Below, in pieces: positions 49,201-60,071 of a DNA stretch of 64,000 nucleotides. The stretch is from Phallus indusiatus (taxonomy: Eukaryota; Basidiomycota; Agaricomycetes; Phallales; Phallaceae). The translations under genes were made by a program, and so were the position numbers. Numbering within the stretch: position 1 is the first letter of the stretch; each line of letters starts with the position of its first letter. Under the pieces are notes generated by a model. That model saw only the letters and a program-made list of their open reading frames with translations. It made no database searches and had not been told where the DNA came from. The stretch covers positions 1,364,001 through 1,428,000 of the forward strand of contig JAQFWX010000005.1 in NCBI GenBank assembly GCA_027605045.1, given 5' to 3'.

Positions 49201-50741
49201 ACGTTGTCCGGCCTGCCCGAAAATAGTCACAGAGTGTAAGGGAAGCAAAGGCGAACGGAAACCTTTACCGTCTCTGAACAGAAGATTAGGTTACATATAT
49301 ATCAGTAATTTACTCTCGCACCACAAAGACTTACGCAGCCAAATTTTCTTAGTGTGCATCAGTTGTCATTTTCGAATTGACCAGGACTGGGAAAACTCAC
49401 TTGAAAATTCAGGTCGGGTATCGTATTATGAGATCCATCAGCCTTCAACATTGCATGAGCAATTGGCACAGGCTGATACAGTGAAATGAACCATTACTTG
49501 TCCTTTGAGCCAATCGCGACGATACTGACTCTCCGCGCTGAGTTTATCCAGAATAAGGTTAAATTTAAGGTCAAACACCGCTCTAGCGGGTTCGTCTGTC
49601 AGAATTCCTGGGAATCTTTTTAATATTGACGCACTTGTTTTGCTTGCCAATCTCCTTCCATCCATCTAGCGTTGATTGCAATGCTATGCTAAGTTTTTTT
49701 TTGTTCCGAAGTAAGTCAGATAATGCCGAATCAGACAAATGCCATTGAAGTATTTCTTCGAGTCCTTCCCGGTCCAACATTGTCGGTCCTCGTGCAGTAA
49801 CATCGACGTACCCACTTATAGCACTCTCAATTGATGTTTGACTAATTATGATTTTGTAGACATTCCTATCGAGCGTCGAGGTTATTTTGGTGGTAAGAAG
49901 ATTATTCAGTTGGCTCCGAAGATTCACGATCTCGCTGAGAAACCCATAGAGATTTTTTCGGTGTTTATTTGCAGAGAGTATTTTCCCTTGAGAACCGAAA
50001 TTTTTCAGCAAGTGAACCCATAGGCAGATGAGAAAATAAATCGCACAGCATTGATTCTGGAGTCGACGGGATCGGGATGTGGTGCCACCAGGACCATAAT
50101 ATTCTCTATCGCCAAATCTGCAGGTGGATAGGACGGAACAGATAATGAATACTCACCCGCTAAATTCGCTGAATCTTCGAAGGAGGTCCTCCATAGGTTG
50201 GATCACTAACTGGATAAAGCGCTTTATGATTAAACATGTAGGAGATTTCACAAGGTTGAGTTCGCATATAAAGTCAGTCTATCAACGGATAATTTCAATA
50301 TTACAGGGGAATTAATAGCATATGCACAACTCACCAATTCTATATATACAGACACGATCCGAACGTCATTTTCTTCTCTCTCTTGTTCCATTTGGATAGC
50401 AGCCTGCAATATCATGCTACGTAAGTTTCATATAGTGAATAATCAGTATAATGGACAGCTGACTGAAAGCACATCTGCCACTTTAGAACACATAGGATAC
50501 ATCGGGCCAAGGGTTTTGAGGAGATGTACAGCTAGCGTTCCGCAAATTAAACACACTTCCACCACCTTTTTGGATGCCATCGTCAAATCGTTCTGAGCGG
50601 GCTGTAGTGAAGCAATGGATCCTCTAGCTTTGCTAATGCTCTCCTTTGTTCGAGCATAAAGATCGTCAAGAGCTAGGGAGTTGAAAAGTCATTAAAGCAA
50701 ATCGATCGCTATGTTTGAAAACACTAACAATCTCTGGGCAT
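46258..50741 (-). CDS. NEF family copy G, long PKPHPV-repeat linker
   Basis: Inverted partner of copy F. Start ATG 50741 (MPRD). The N-domain is 50.7-49.5 kb; one extra A at about 49615 (NIKKIP where F reads NVERFP) shifts the frame. The EF-hand loop DASGYISIND is at about 48.80 kb. The helical domain is 48568-47950, open. The linker (47.9-46.8 kb) has a long run of KPHPVP and NPHPVP units. The FHA domain (46765-46385) has LGKE, CTGHAE and STNGTYVNG, with a duplicated EVGDA just before the FHA intron. The last exon ends at 46258. It is about 790 bp longer than copy F, nearly all in the linker. Confidence 0.7.
47090..47665 (-). repeat. 18-bp minisatellite coding for PKPHPV/PNPHPV
   Basis: Near-perfect 18-bp units (reading plus: GGTTTTGGAACAGGATGT) in about 30 copies, with a higher-order unit ending GCAAAGCACGGGTTCTGAACAGGCAATAG that recurs three times. 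The partner copy F has only a few units. All three minus frames and one plus frame stay open; only the frame joined to the FHA domain is meaningful. Confidence 0.92.
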
Positions 50742-50849
50742 ATCTGCCTGGGGAACGCAGTGTGCTGGTTCTTCAAGTTCTTTTACAAGAGCAGCTTATA
50801 AGCTACCAATGTCAATTCCAGCGCCTTCAGCACCAGGAGGTTACTTCTC

Positions 50850-51185
50850 CATTGCATCTGGAAAAGAGCCGATTCGATGCCAAATTATTGACATTTTCTA
50901 GATGCGCCGTTAAATTTTTGATTTGAGAATGATAGATATTGAATGAATTCTTTTCTCTTTGCTCATCAAGTCAATGCGTTGCGTGTGGTTTCCGATCGCT
51001 GATGCTTATCGGTACTAGTCAAATTAATAGGATGATCTACCGGAATGATATAAATCGTGTTTCCGTGAATAGACAATAGACATATCTCTGAAAATCAATT
51101 TGGTAGATGTGGCGGTATTACTCATTTCAAAAATTCGTGTCTTTCCATCTTTGATGGCTTCCATTACTAGTAGTAGTCTAGTACC
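50850..51185 (-). promoter_or_regulatory. Conserved upstream block of NEF copy G (type 2)
   Basis: Mirror of the copy F block: the GAATCGGCTCTTTTCCAGATGC core at 50854-50911 and the GAAGCCATCAAAGATGGAAAG..GAG segment at 51080-51180. Confidence 0.6.
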
Positions 51186-51800
51186 AATATTCAAAGTACC
51201 GGAAATAAAAACTACCGGAACGAAAACGATCCAGTCAAAGACACGTTCCAATGCGCGTTCTAAGTGTCATTTGAACCGCTGAGGAAAGGATCCGTGAAAA
51301 GTCGAGACTGAGGTGAAAAGTGCGAGTCGAGAATGCGCGCGCCGAAGATGGATCTTCTGAATGCTAAAGCTAAGCTTAAATATCTTCAGTTCCATGGCGG
51401 GCCGGGCGAATGTTCGCTCACGTCAGAAAGCGTCGAGTGGTACGTTGGTGGTACGTATATCTGGAACCTTTCTCCCTTCATTTTAATCAGGAAATTTTAG
51501 TGGGCTTTAACGTGCCTCAGTTTGAATTGCACTCCTGAATGTACACAAATCAGATGGTAACATTTTTTGTATTGTCACCAAATGCGTGTGGCCTTTTTAC
51601 AAGCTCAAGATGAAATGAGAAACCACCGCCCGGTTGGCGGCGGTCGTTGATTGTTGATTGAAAGATATCGATATCGCTTATGTAATCCGGGCTTGCGGCA
51701 TTTGTTTCCGCGTCACGGTCACTCAGCGGCCTGTCGTTTCGCAACTAATGAGTGTACATTAATCCACAGCTATGTATCTTGTATCCTGCTTTACTCCCAC

Positions 51801-53350
51801 ATGCCAATTAGAATAGGTGTCGTTGGAGGCGGTGCAGCCGGCCTTGGTGTTCTGAAGATCCTGAACGATACGGACGAGATAAAGAATGGCGATTGGATCG
51901 TAACTGCGTTTGAAAAACGAGACAACGTTGGTGGTATTTGGTAAGTGTTCTCTTGCTATGTCTCGGTTATACATCTTTTTACCTTCTGGTTGTATGTAGG
52001 TATCCTTCCCCATCAATAGGAAATCCACCTGATACTCCATTATACGACGCATTAACCACAAACATACCGAACATAACGATGGCCTTCCGATCCTTCCCGG
52101 TTAAACCTTCCACTCCATTTTATCCAGACGCAGATGTGATTCTGCAATATCTTCGCGATTACGCAGATAATTTTGATATTCGAAAGTACATTCGACTCCG
52201 ATCGTTGGTTGAAAAATGTAAATGGAGCGAAACCAATCACGTTTGGACGGTTCAGGTCAAGACATTAGGTTCAGAGTCTCCGACATCTCTTACACATGAA
52301 TTCGATAAATTAATTATCGCCAACGGACATTTCTCCAAACCACGATACCCTGCCGTAACAGGTCTGCATAACTGGCTTCCTCCCCTGGATACCTCAGTAG
52401 AACCGCGAGCAACCCACTCCATTTACTTCAGAAATCCAACTCCCTATAAAGGTAAACGCGTGGTTGTGGTTGGAGGTGGGCCTTCAGGAGCAGACATCAC
52501 AGCTGAAGTGTGTAAAGTCGCTAGCGTGGTATATCACAGTATGACAGGAGCCATACCCACTTCAACGACGATAGGAGATTGTATACTCATCACCCGTGGA
52601 CGCGTTACGGCGTTCCATGACAATGGGACGGTTTCTTTCGATGATGCCAAAGTAGATACGCCATCGATGGAATTGGACCATGCCATTCTCGCAACGGGTT
52701 ACGAAATGGATTTCCCGTTCATGAAACCTCCAATCCTCGAACAAGGAGAGGATTTGCTCACATCCAACATACTTCCTTCTAAGCTTGTTAATACGACGTA
52801 TAGCATCTATCCACTCACGCGGCATATTTTGCCAATCACGGAACCTGTTGAACAAGGTTTACCATGGGGCGCTGATCCGTCCGCACTCGCATTCATAGGC
52901 CTCTTCATTCGTGTTGCTCCCTTTCCATTATTCGAGACCCAAGCGCTCTACCTGGTATCTCTCTACCGAAATCCGAACCGTTTTTCGTTCTCTCTTGAAA
53001 AACATTGGATACAGAACCGATACGACCACCTAAAAAAGGTGTTTGACACACCTTCTCTTATTGCTAAGAAAATGCATGTCTTCCTCGAGGCAATCGATCA
53101 GTACACATACGCAAGGGAGCTTCTAGAATCAGCAGGTGTCCCCAAAGACAGTGATTATTATCCTGAACCTTGGAACCTGGAAGTTTACGAAGCAAAAGAT
53201 ATCTTACGACGTATTTGGAGGATGCTTGAAAGTAAAGGAAAGGCCGAGGAAATTGTACGTGGTGTTGGTTCTGCGCCGGGTAGAGCCGGAAGAGAAGAAT
53301 GGGTCGAGTTTGCTAGAATGTTGATCAGGGAGTATGGCTCTGAAGTGTAA
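51801..53350 (+). CDS. FAD-dependent monooxygenase (FMO-like), right copy
   Basis: Exons 51801-51940 and 52000-53350 (59-nt intron splitting a Trp codon) give 496 residues. It shows the same FAD (GVVGGGAAGLG), NAD(P)H (VVVVGGGPSGADI) and LATGYEMDFPF motifs as the left copy. It differs by about a dozen residues in exon 2, for example at the junction (RYPSPSIG instead of RYSSPPIG) and at MKPPILEQGED. It lies divergent from NEF copy G and convergent with the DUF6533 gene. Both copies being open suggests recent duplication, gene conversion or selection. The substrate is unknown. Confidence 0.9.
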
Positions 53351-54214
53351 ACGTGATTAAGCAATGTCTAATTTTCGACCTCACACCAATACAAGCAAAT
53401 ATAGAACAAGGTTTGACAAGTATATCTGTTACTTCTTTTACTTTCTATAATATAGCACCTTTTGGTTGCATCTGTCTTGATCCTTCTTTTCATAATATAG
53501 CGCTATGCGCTCTCACACTCCGCAGACGGGTCTGTCAAGTTTTCGACTGCCGCGCGCTGATTTTCAATTGCTTTGGCACATTATTGCACGACATCTTCTC
53601 ACTACATCAACACCGCGTTGTGGTTCGTAGGAACGCTGTGTCATGATATATCATACCTCCGGCATTCAGTGTCTTCAGGTTCAAGGGAAAAAACCTTATT
53701 TCAAGATAAACACATGGAACTATGACGTTTTCTGGAAAGATGTCTATTGATAACGCTCGTGCTGCTCGCCCGAGTCCCACGATTGTTCAAAAGATTACTT
53801 AAATCGAAAATCACCACTTCATCCGCCATCAGAGAAGACTTGCTATGCACTCAAAATGTCAGCGACATCGGTGTTCTTTCATTCAAAACTTATTCGAATC
53901 CCCAGCGATATTACCTCAAACTTTAAAGAATTTCTAATTTTGACCATATTCAAAGTTTGACGCACAGACTCGTGGCAGTGTGTCAAGCAAAAATCCTTTC
54001 GGTGAAATTCAATTGCCGCTGTCTGTTAGTTTGTGCAATTCACGAGCGGATCGCTCAAAAGATCTCGCGAAAATTTCGAAGTGCCAACAGCAATGCCTCA
54101 GCCCACTGCCACTGCGGTGCTTCTGGTTTTATTATTTGTTCTTCCGATCATAGACAGGAAGACAACTTGCAGTACACTCTATTCAATCTTTGTTGTACTA
54201 ATAACGAGAATCAG
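53351..54214. other. Intergenic, right arm
   Basis: Between convergent FAD monooxygenase and DUF6533 genes; mirror of 28784-29647. Nothing recognised beyond the antisense hydrophobic frame noted in the left arm. Confidence 0.4.
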
Positions 54215-55903
54215 TCAATTTGCATCAGAATCCGATTGCATCCCTTCAGTGGCACCCCCACCGCTGCTACGATTGTTCCCCATCTCAGCGACGATTGAAT
54301 CATGAACGTATTGTAAAACGGTGTGTGGCACGTCTTGCGTCGACATCGAGGAAAGCGTTGGAAAGCTTTGGATATTCTCGAGTTTGGCTTTATTTTGTTT
54401 GCGAAGTTCAAGGAAGAACTCGCAGATCAAAATAGTGATTAGCCTGTGAAACAAGGTAAACCCGACGCATGAGTTGATGGATTAAGAAAATAATAATTTA
54501 CGCTTTTTTGATAATGCTGAGAGCATCGAATACTTGATGGTTGGTCTGGAATCGCAAGGTTTGTGATACCATATAATCAAACCGTTGAAATGTATACTCA
54601 CTGTAATTGGCTGAAATCTCGATGATTAGCTCTTTTCTTACGAGTAAGAAATGGTATCACTTACTGACAAAATAATCTCAATTATTATCCCAATAACAAT
54701 AACACAGGTTATAGAGCTTTATGAACACGACAGCCCACCGCATTGGGTATTTTGTTTTTAATAATTCTCACCCTATCTTGAGAATTCCTAACCAAAAGTT
54801 GCCTCAGTGCCCAACGACAAAATGTGCAGAACTGAGGATACGTGCCTTGACAGAAAACAAGAGTCGTGATATTGTTCACTGTACGAACTCGTCGCGAGCT
54901 CCCTATCAGTCTGATTGTGCCACGAAGTTCATACAGGATCGCGGCAAGGCTGAACACATTGATTGCCTCGGTAAGGATGTTGATTGTGACTAAAACTACG
55001 GAGATATCGACACAAAAAAAGTTTTTGAATGAATACGAACTCCTGATATCAATCAAATATTAGCACTAGTATTCCGCGAGGTCCTCATTATTAACGTACC
55101 GGTTCCCAGGGCTACTCAAAGGATTACGCGGGCAACCAGGAAATTGTATGTACACTTCGAAAATGAGCTTATGAACTATCCGTTTTGCGTGTAACCATTG
55201 GTTGTTTACCATAAAGAAATAATGAAATCGTGCAGATATAAGTTGACCCCAGAACGAGCCCAGTGAACCATCTGAAACGAGTCACTGAATACGCTTGTAG
55301 AATCAAAAGACCTGATTGATGTTCAGTAATGATTTTGGGATAAAGGATAAGACTAACCTTCCAATCCGATATATGATAGAAGTGATGACGCATTTCTTAA
55401 ATTCGAAGCTATTGCAAGGGCGTTATTACAGGATTGACTGTTAAGGTAATAAATGATGTTATTATATTTGTGTATCACGGTATCAGGGACCAAAGTACCT
55501 CCCACTTAACTGTTATATGTGTTTAGTTATAGAGCAAACTTGAGTTCAATATAGCTTATTACCTGGTTCTGTGTCACAATGAAGATCTCCACGACTGTGT
55601 GGACCAAGGTAAAGTAACGGAGTACAACGTAGAAAAAAGCCGGAATTGAGAATTTATGCAGTCTCCAGATCAAGTCAACTTCATCGTCAAATTTGAGTAA
55701 AAAATGGTATAACAAGAGCACTTTTGATTGAGAAAATATCAGCATGCGTATACCGCACTAAGGTCGGATTGAAGTGAGTTTTACCAGACGTGCAATAGAA
55801 GTAAAAACTTTCAATATGGTTTGGTAAGACAAACGTCTGATCGTGAACGAAGTGGAGTCACATACGTAACCGAAGTTCCGGGAGTCATAGAGTTGTCTGT
55901 CAT
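54215..55903 (-). CDS. DUF6533-type multi-spanning membrane protein, right copy
   Basis: Mirror of 27077-28783, with start ATG at 55903 (MTDNSM..). The DUF6533 motif YHFLLKFDDEVDLIW is at about 55.70 kb. The microexon TTAAGTGGGAG lies at about 55.5 kb, and the AYSVTRFRWFTGLVLG segment at about 55.3 kb. The exon at about 55050-54750 runs in frame from SSYSFKNFFCVDI through the hydrophobic VVLVTINILTEAINVFSLAAI to LLVRNSQDR, without the 10-nt insertion of the left copy. The C-terminal exon (about 54443-54215) carries VLQYVHDSIVAEM and the GGGATEGMQSDSDAN tail. Likely the functional member of the pair. The membrane role is unknown. Confidence 0.68.
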
Positions 55904-56700
55904 GATCGTTCGTAGTCCACGCGCTTGAAGATGCTTTTACAGCGAGAAAAGTTCTTCAGTTCAACGGCAATGATGCTCGAGATTATAGGACTTCCAGAAG
56001 GAGCTCAGAGAACAAAGTCAGAGAGTTATACAAGCCGTGACGTTCTCATTAAATATGCGTCAGTGCGATCAGAACAGGCTCTGAGCGGATAATCATGTGT
56101 GTCCACGGTCGGATTTCTAGTTTATGGGACTTTCAGGGAAGGGATAGTAGGAGTGTTAGAACGTTGGATACGACTGGCTGTCCATACAATAAGCAATATA
56201 AATCCGCGCCAGCAACGCGTGCGGCATCGGACATACATATATATGCGGTATGCTCATGAGTCGGATCAACCTAAAATGATATAGCATCAGTGCGTAATAC
56301 AATAGGCACGGGCATTAGTGTGCACCTAACTCCGCGAATCGAGTTAGCACCTAAAATTGACCGAATACCATTGGTGCCTAAATTTTAATCTCCCAAGTTA
56401 GATATAAGATTAAAGTTGCCTAATCTGTCGGCGGAAGTAAGACCGAGAAGAACGATCATACCGTTGTCATCTTTCTATCTCGGTTGATGTGGTCGAATGA
56501 TGAATGTGTCGCATGATTGAAACCCGCGTTTGCATTCATCATCACAATGAAGGAACTTGGAAGCGCCGAAAAACAATGTATGGTCTCTGTTCAATTGAAA
56601 TATTCTCAAGTCTACGAAAACGGTTGAGAATAGTGTAAATCGCTGGATCTGTAACACTAGCATGAGTTTGAATTAAAATTTAGAGCTCAGTGAAACAATA

Positions 56701-56732
56701 CAAACAAACAAACAAACAAACAAACAAACAAA
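56701..56732. repeat. (CAAA)8 microsatellite, right arm
   Basis: Eight CAAA units, against four TTTG units at the mirrored site 26266-26281. Confidence 0.95.
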
Positions 56733-56789
56733 GAAGGTCAAATTGAATTAGCGACGGGGAAATTTTATTACCTTTCGTCCCGAATTTCA

Positions 56790-57720
56790 AGAAACGCAGG
56801 CATTCCTGTCAGTGGAAACAGCTGCAACCGACCCGCCCTCACTCATAATCATTTGTTCTCCATCCAAAAGCTCATTCAAAAGAGTACGCTAGTCCAACCA
56901 TTTGGCTTCTTGTTCGGTCATGAAGCGGTACCAGTTCGAGAGTGCTTTATTATAGCCAAGATGCAGTCCCTCATGTTTTTAAGGATTCTCATCATTGTAG
57001 TTCAGTCGCGAAGATTCCAGAGACCATAGCCACTCAAATCGCCTGAAACGAAGGATGAAGCTGAGCGACATGGGTATCATGTTCTCGATGACGTCCTGAT
57101 TACACAGTTAACACGGGTTGGCGTAATTCTGATGCGATAGTTGAAAGAAGGCAAAAAAAAAAAACATGCAGGAAAAAACCTGCATGACATTTAATGACGC
57201 TCAATGCCATAAGCTGGTCAAAAGGAATGCTTTCAGTCTGATAAGGTGTGTTTGGTGATGACAAGAAAACGATGTGTAAATGCAGTTTCGTCCAAAATAG
57301 CGGCATCAACAGTGGCGCTAGAGGAGATGTGTTGTTGGCGTATCCGAACGACCGTGGAACCCCTGCGAACCATGCCCAAAAATTGTAACATAAGTTTGAC
57401 AGCTTGACCAGGCAAACCAGGGCAAATCTTCCTGGCGGGAAGCTTTCCCCCTTCCCGGAATTAATGGAATGCTGAGATCACGAAAACAATGCTCTAATTG
57501 AGCAACAGAAGCAGGTCGCGGATTTGACCTCGACCTGGGTTTGATTATCCGATTTTTCAGGCCCTGTATAGCGGAGAGAGTCGGCGTATTCATGATGCCA
57601 ATTGGGGTGACAGATCAATTGTCTAAAATATCAGTTGGCGAGGAGGAGCAGCGATGGACTCTGAAAAATTGAGTTTGTTGCTGGCCTCATTTACAAGACC
57701 GTCATCCATGATACTGACCA
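56790..57720 (-). pseudogene. Family Y pseudogene at the right arm end
   Basis: Degenerate homologue of family Y: QAVKLMLQFLGMVRRGSTVVR, FLVITK and ILKNMRDC pieces are in different frames with stops. The part up to about 57030 is shared with the left arm; the rest is unique here. It is more diverged than the other Y copies. Confidence 0.7.
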
Positions 57721-58115
57721 TCACTTAATAATATATCGATCAATAGTCAGCGCTTTTAATTTGAACCTTTGAACTTTGAACGAATATTTAAAACTTTTGG
57801 AAACGCGACGAATGCGAATAAAGCAGGCTCTTACAGTCAGCGAACGTGACGCGTGCGCGTGAGGCGTGACGGCGCCCGGTTAGCACCTTGACACCGCTCT
57901 TTCTTGCTCTTTCAAGCAACTTTCAAGCTTCAAGCCTCAAGATTCACTATCGGTTGGAAAAAAGAATTTCAATCAAGTTCACGCTCTGTTGTGGTACAGG
58001 TTCGAAAAACTATTTACTAAAAAATATTGCTTATAATGAGATACATCCAGAATTGACAAGCAGTATGATGCCCACGGCGAAGTCGGCTATCTGGCCTATA
58101 CCGGTCTAGGGCGAG
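57721..58115. other. Intergenic, nothing recognised
   Basis: About 400 bp between the family Y pseudogene and family Z copy 2. No domain-bearing frame. Confidence 0.45.
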
Positions 58116-58484
58116 CTACGATTGAGCAACATAATCGTTGCCCCAAGCCAAAGCTGCCTAATATTGGTTCAGTGACAAACAGGGGCGGCATGACTCGAAT
58201 ATATTCATACCTGTCTCCGGTTATGTTCGCTCCACTCCTTTCCTAGCTCTTCTAGTTCTTGGGGGGTGTAGGTGAACGGGGGATAAACGGTCCACGTCTG
58301 GAGGTCGTCAAGATAATGAAACGAAAATGATTTGATTCGAGTAAAAGCTTACCCGTTTCTCTTCGGTTTCTTCAGGTTCAAAGTAGTTTTCTATGAGGCC
58401 AGGAAATGCCTCTTGGAAACTATCTTTGATCTGATCGTTGTCATTGTCGGTATGTTGGGTGTTAGTCTTGTCGATAGAAGCCAT
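58116..58484 (-). CDS. Family Z small protein copy 2, 86 aa, three exons
   Basis: Exons 58484-58353, 58297-58211 and 58157-58116 (introns of 55 and 53 nt) give 86 residues: MASIDKTNTQ, SFQEAFPGLIENYFEPEE, TWTVYPPFTYTPQELEELG, AALAWGNDYVAQS. Exon borders and phases match the copy at 18442-18879; the C-terminus is 16 residues shorter. Reading minus, AATATATAAAGGTCC lies about 80 bp before the ATG, the same TATA context as copy 1. Soluble, no signal peptide. Function unknown. Confidence 0.75.
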
Positions 58485-58549
58485 CAGAAATAGAGACAAT
58501 GTCAAAAGTTGTGAAATGGTTAATTGGTGAATGTTGTAGTGATTGGAGA

Positions 58550-58572
58550 GAGGACCTTTATATATTCTTAGA
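58550..58572 (-). promoter_or_regulatory. TATA box of family Z copy 2
   Basis: The plus strand reads GGACCTTTATATATTC, which is AATATATAAAGGTCC on the minus strand, as before the 18.4 kb copy. Confidence 0.65.
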
Positions 58573-59118
58573 GTCAATTGTCCGTCAACGTCTTATCGGA
58601 GCCTGGACATGTACACGGCTACAACTGGACGCGGACGCGGGATCCTTGAACTCACCAAACAGTCCGTTGCCCATTTACTGGCACACGCTTAACCATTCCG
58701 AATATTATCTGTGTTTTAACTTGTCCCTTGCGGCTCCACGAAGGGGATTAGCGATGATCGAAGACGATACTCATCAACGTCATGTCATGTTGCTGTAACG
58801 CTTGAAGAAAAAATAAAGAAGACCAAACGGTAAAAAAATTTTAGAGCCGATATCTAATCAAAAACTTAGAATACGGTGGTTGTCAACACTTTGGTGGCCA
58901 AAAGCTCAATTTATTATATAATATATTGTACTTAATATAGCCCGAGCTAATAAAAATCCAACACTCTCACCTAGTGAGGGCGGTAGAAAAGAAAAGGAAA
59001 AAGAAAAGGAGAGGAAGAGAAAAAGGAAAGAAGCTCCCACCCAATGAGGATGTGCTCCCACCGGATTAAAGATAAACTACTCTAAATGATTGGAAGGGGT
59101 TTCTGACGAGTCTCTAAT
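58573..59118. other. Intergenic with purine-rich tract and possible LTR edge
   Basis: A GAAAAG/GGAAAAAG-type purine run lies at 58987-59031. Reading minus, CCTCACTAGGTGAGAG is directly followed by TGTTGGATTTTTATTAGC at about 58950. A purine-rich string followed by TGTTGG is what a 3' LTR edge of a copia element looks like, but no matching 5' copy was found. Confidence 0.35.
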
Positions 59119-60071
59119 CTAAAATAAGCGTTCATCGATCTCACAGCTCCAGGCCAAATCTGGGTCCGAGTCTGAGTCTAAGGAACCGTAGACGTTGCAA
59201 GCGAATGTCGTTTCGGCGGATGCTACTGCGGCTTTGTTCGCGCGTTTAGCTGGGGGCGGTTCCGAATCCGACGCTGGGTGTGTTGTGTGTGATTCATGAT
59301 CCAATCCTTGACGGATTGAGGCATGTTATGCATGCAGCGCGCGGCCATGTGACCAGATTGTCCACAGCGATGGCACGCGTCTTCTCTGGTGTTGTCACAC
59401 CAGCGATAGCCCCTTTCGTCAATTGGGCTGGGCTTACTCTTCACACTACGGCGACCACGGGCCAGTGCCGTGCTGGTAGGTTCTGATTTGATATCGGTGA
59501 CGATGTGACTGCTCGCGCCCTTTAGCATGCTCTTCACGGAGGCGATGTCGGGTTCCTCCTTCTGTCTCAAAATCGTTGCGCGAACGCCGTGAAGCGACGG
59601 GTCCAGATTCATCAACAGAACATCGACGAATTCAGTGTCGGCAATAGTGCACCCGTACGCTTGGAGTTTGGCTCGAGCCTCGCTGACCGCCGTGATGTAG
59701 ATGTCGACGGGTTGCTCCGGGTCGTGGCGGACGTTGTAGAACTCCTTGCGTGCAGCCATACGATGGCCGATGGTGAACCTATCGAAATGAGCCTTGAGTT
59801 TAGCCCACGCGTCAGATGCCGTGACTTGACCTTTGAGCAAGTACCGGTAGGATTTGGATACTTTGGCGAATATTTGGGCCGTGAGTTGCGTGTTCAATTT
59901 GTTGAACGCTGCGAGCTCCGTGGCGTCCGTGGGTCTTTTGCCTGATGAGACTCCTGCAGCATCGCACCCGAGGAAGAACATTTCCATCGCATTCGACCAC
60001 TCGAACCAGTTTCCGTCGTCGAGATCAGCGACTCCATCTAAAACCTTGGTGTTGGCAGAAGTGATGGTCAT
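59119..60071 (-). mobile_element. Ty1/copia-type Gag remnant without Pol
   Basis: From ATG 60071 (MTITSANTKVLDG) the frame contains the copia Gag core: NWFEWSNAMEMFFLG, YLLKGQVTASDAWAKLKAHF, RMAARKEFYNVRHD. Near the C-terminus is a CCHC zinc knuckle, CHRCGQSGHMAARC, for nucleic-acid binding. The open frame extends upstream to 60248. At about 59290 the meaningful sequence seems to move to another frame (ESHTTHPASDSEPPP to CEIDERLF, stop 59119), so there is a frameshift or a frame change. No protease, integrase, reverse transcriptase or RNase H sequence lies on either side. It is either a truncated retrotransposon, a gag-only non-autonomous element or a captured gag gene. Confidence 0.8.

Larger units (their letters stand above)
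44288..57030. repeat. Right arm of the large inverted repeat
   Basis: Reverse complement of about 25976-37865. The inner end is at GTGTAAAACACCATC (about 44292); the outer end lies in a family Y pseudogene at about 57030. It differs from the left arm by a longer NEF linker, a longer CAAA microsatellite, a 10-nt indel in the DUF6533 gene, a hairpin in the Z remnant and point changes. Confidence 0.9.
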
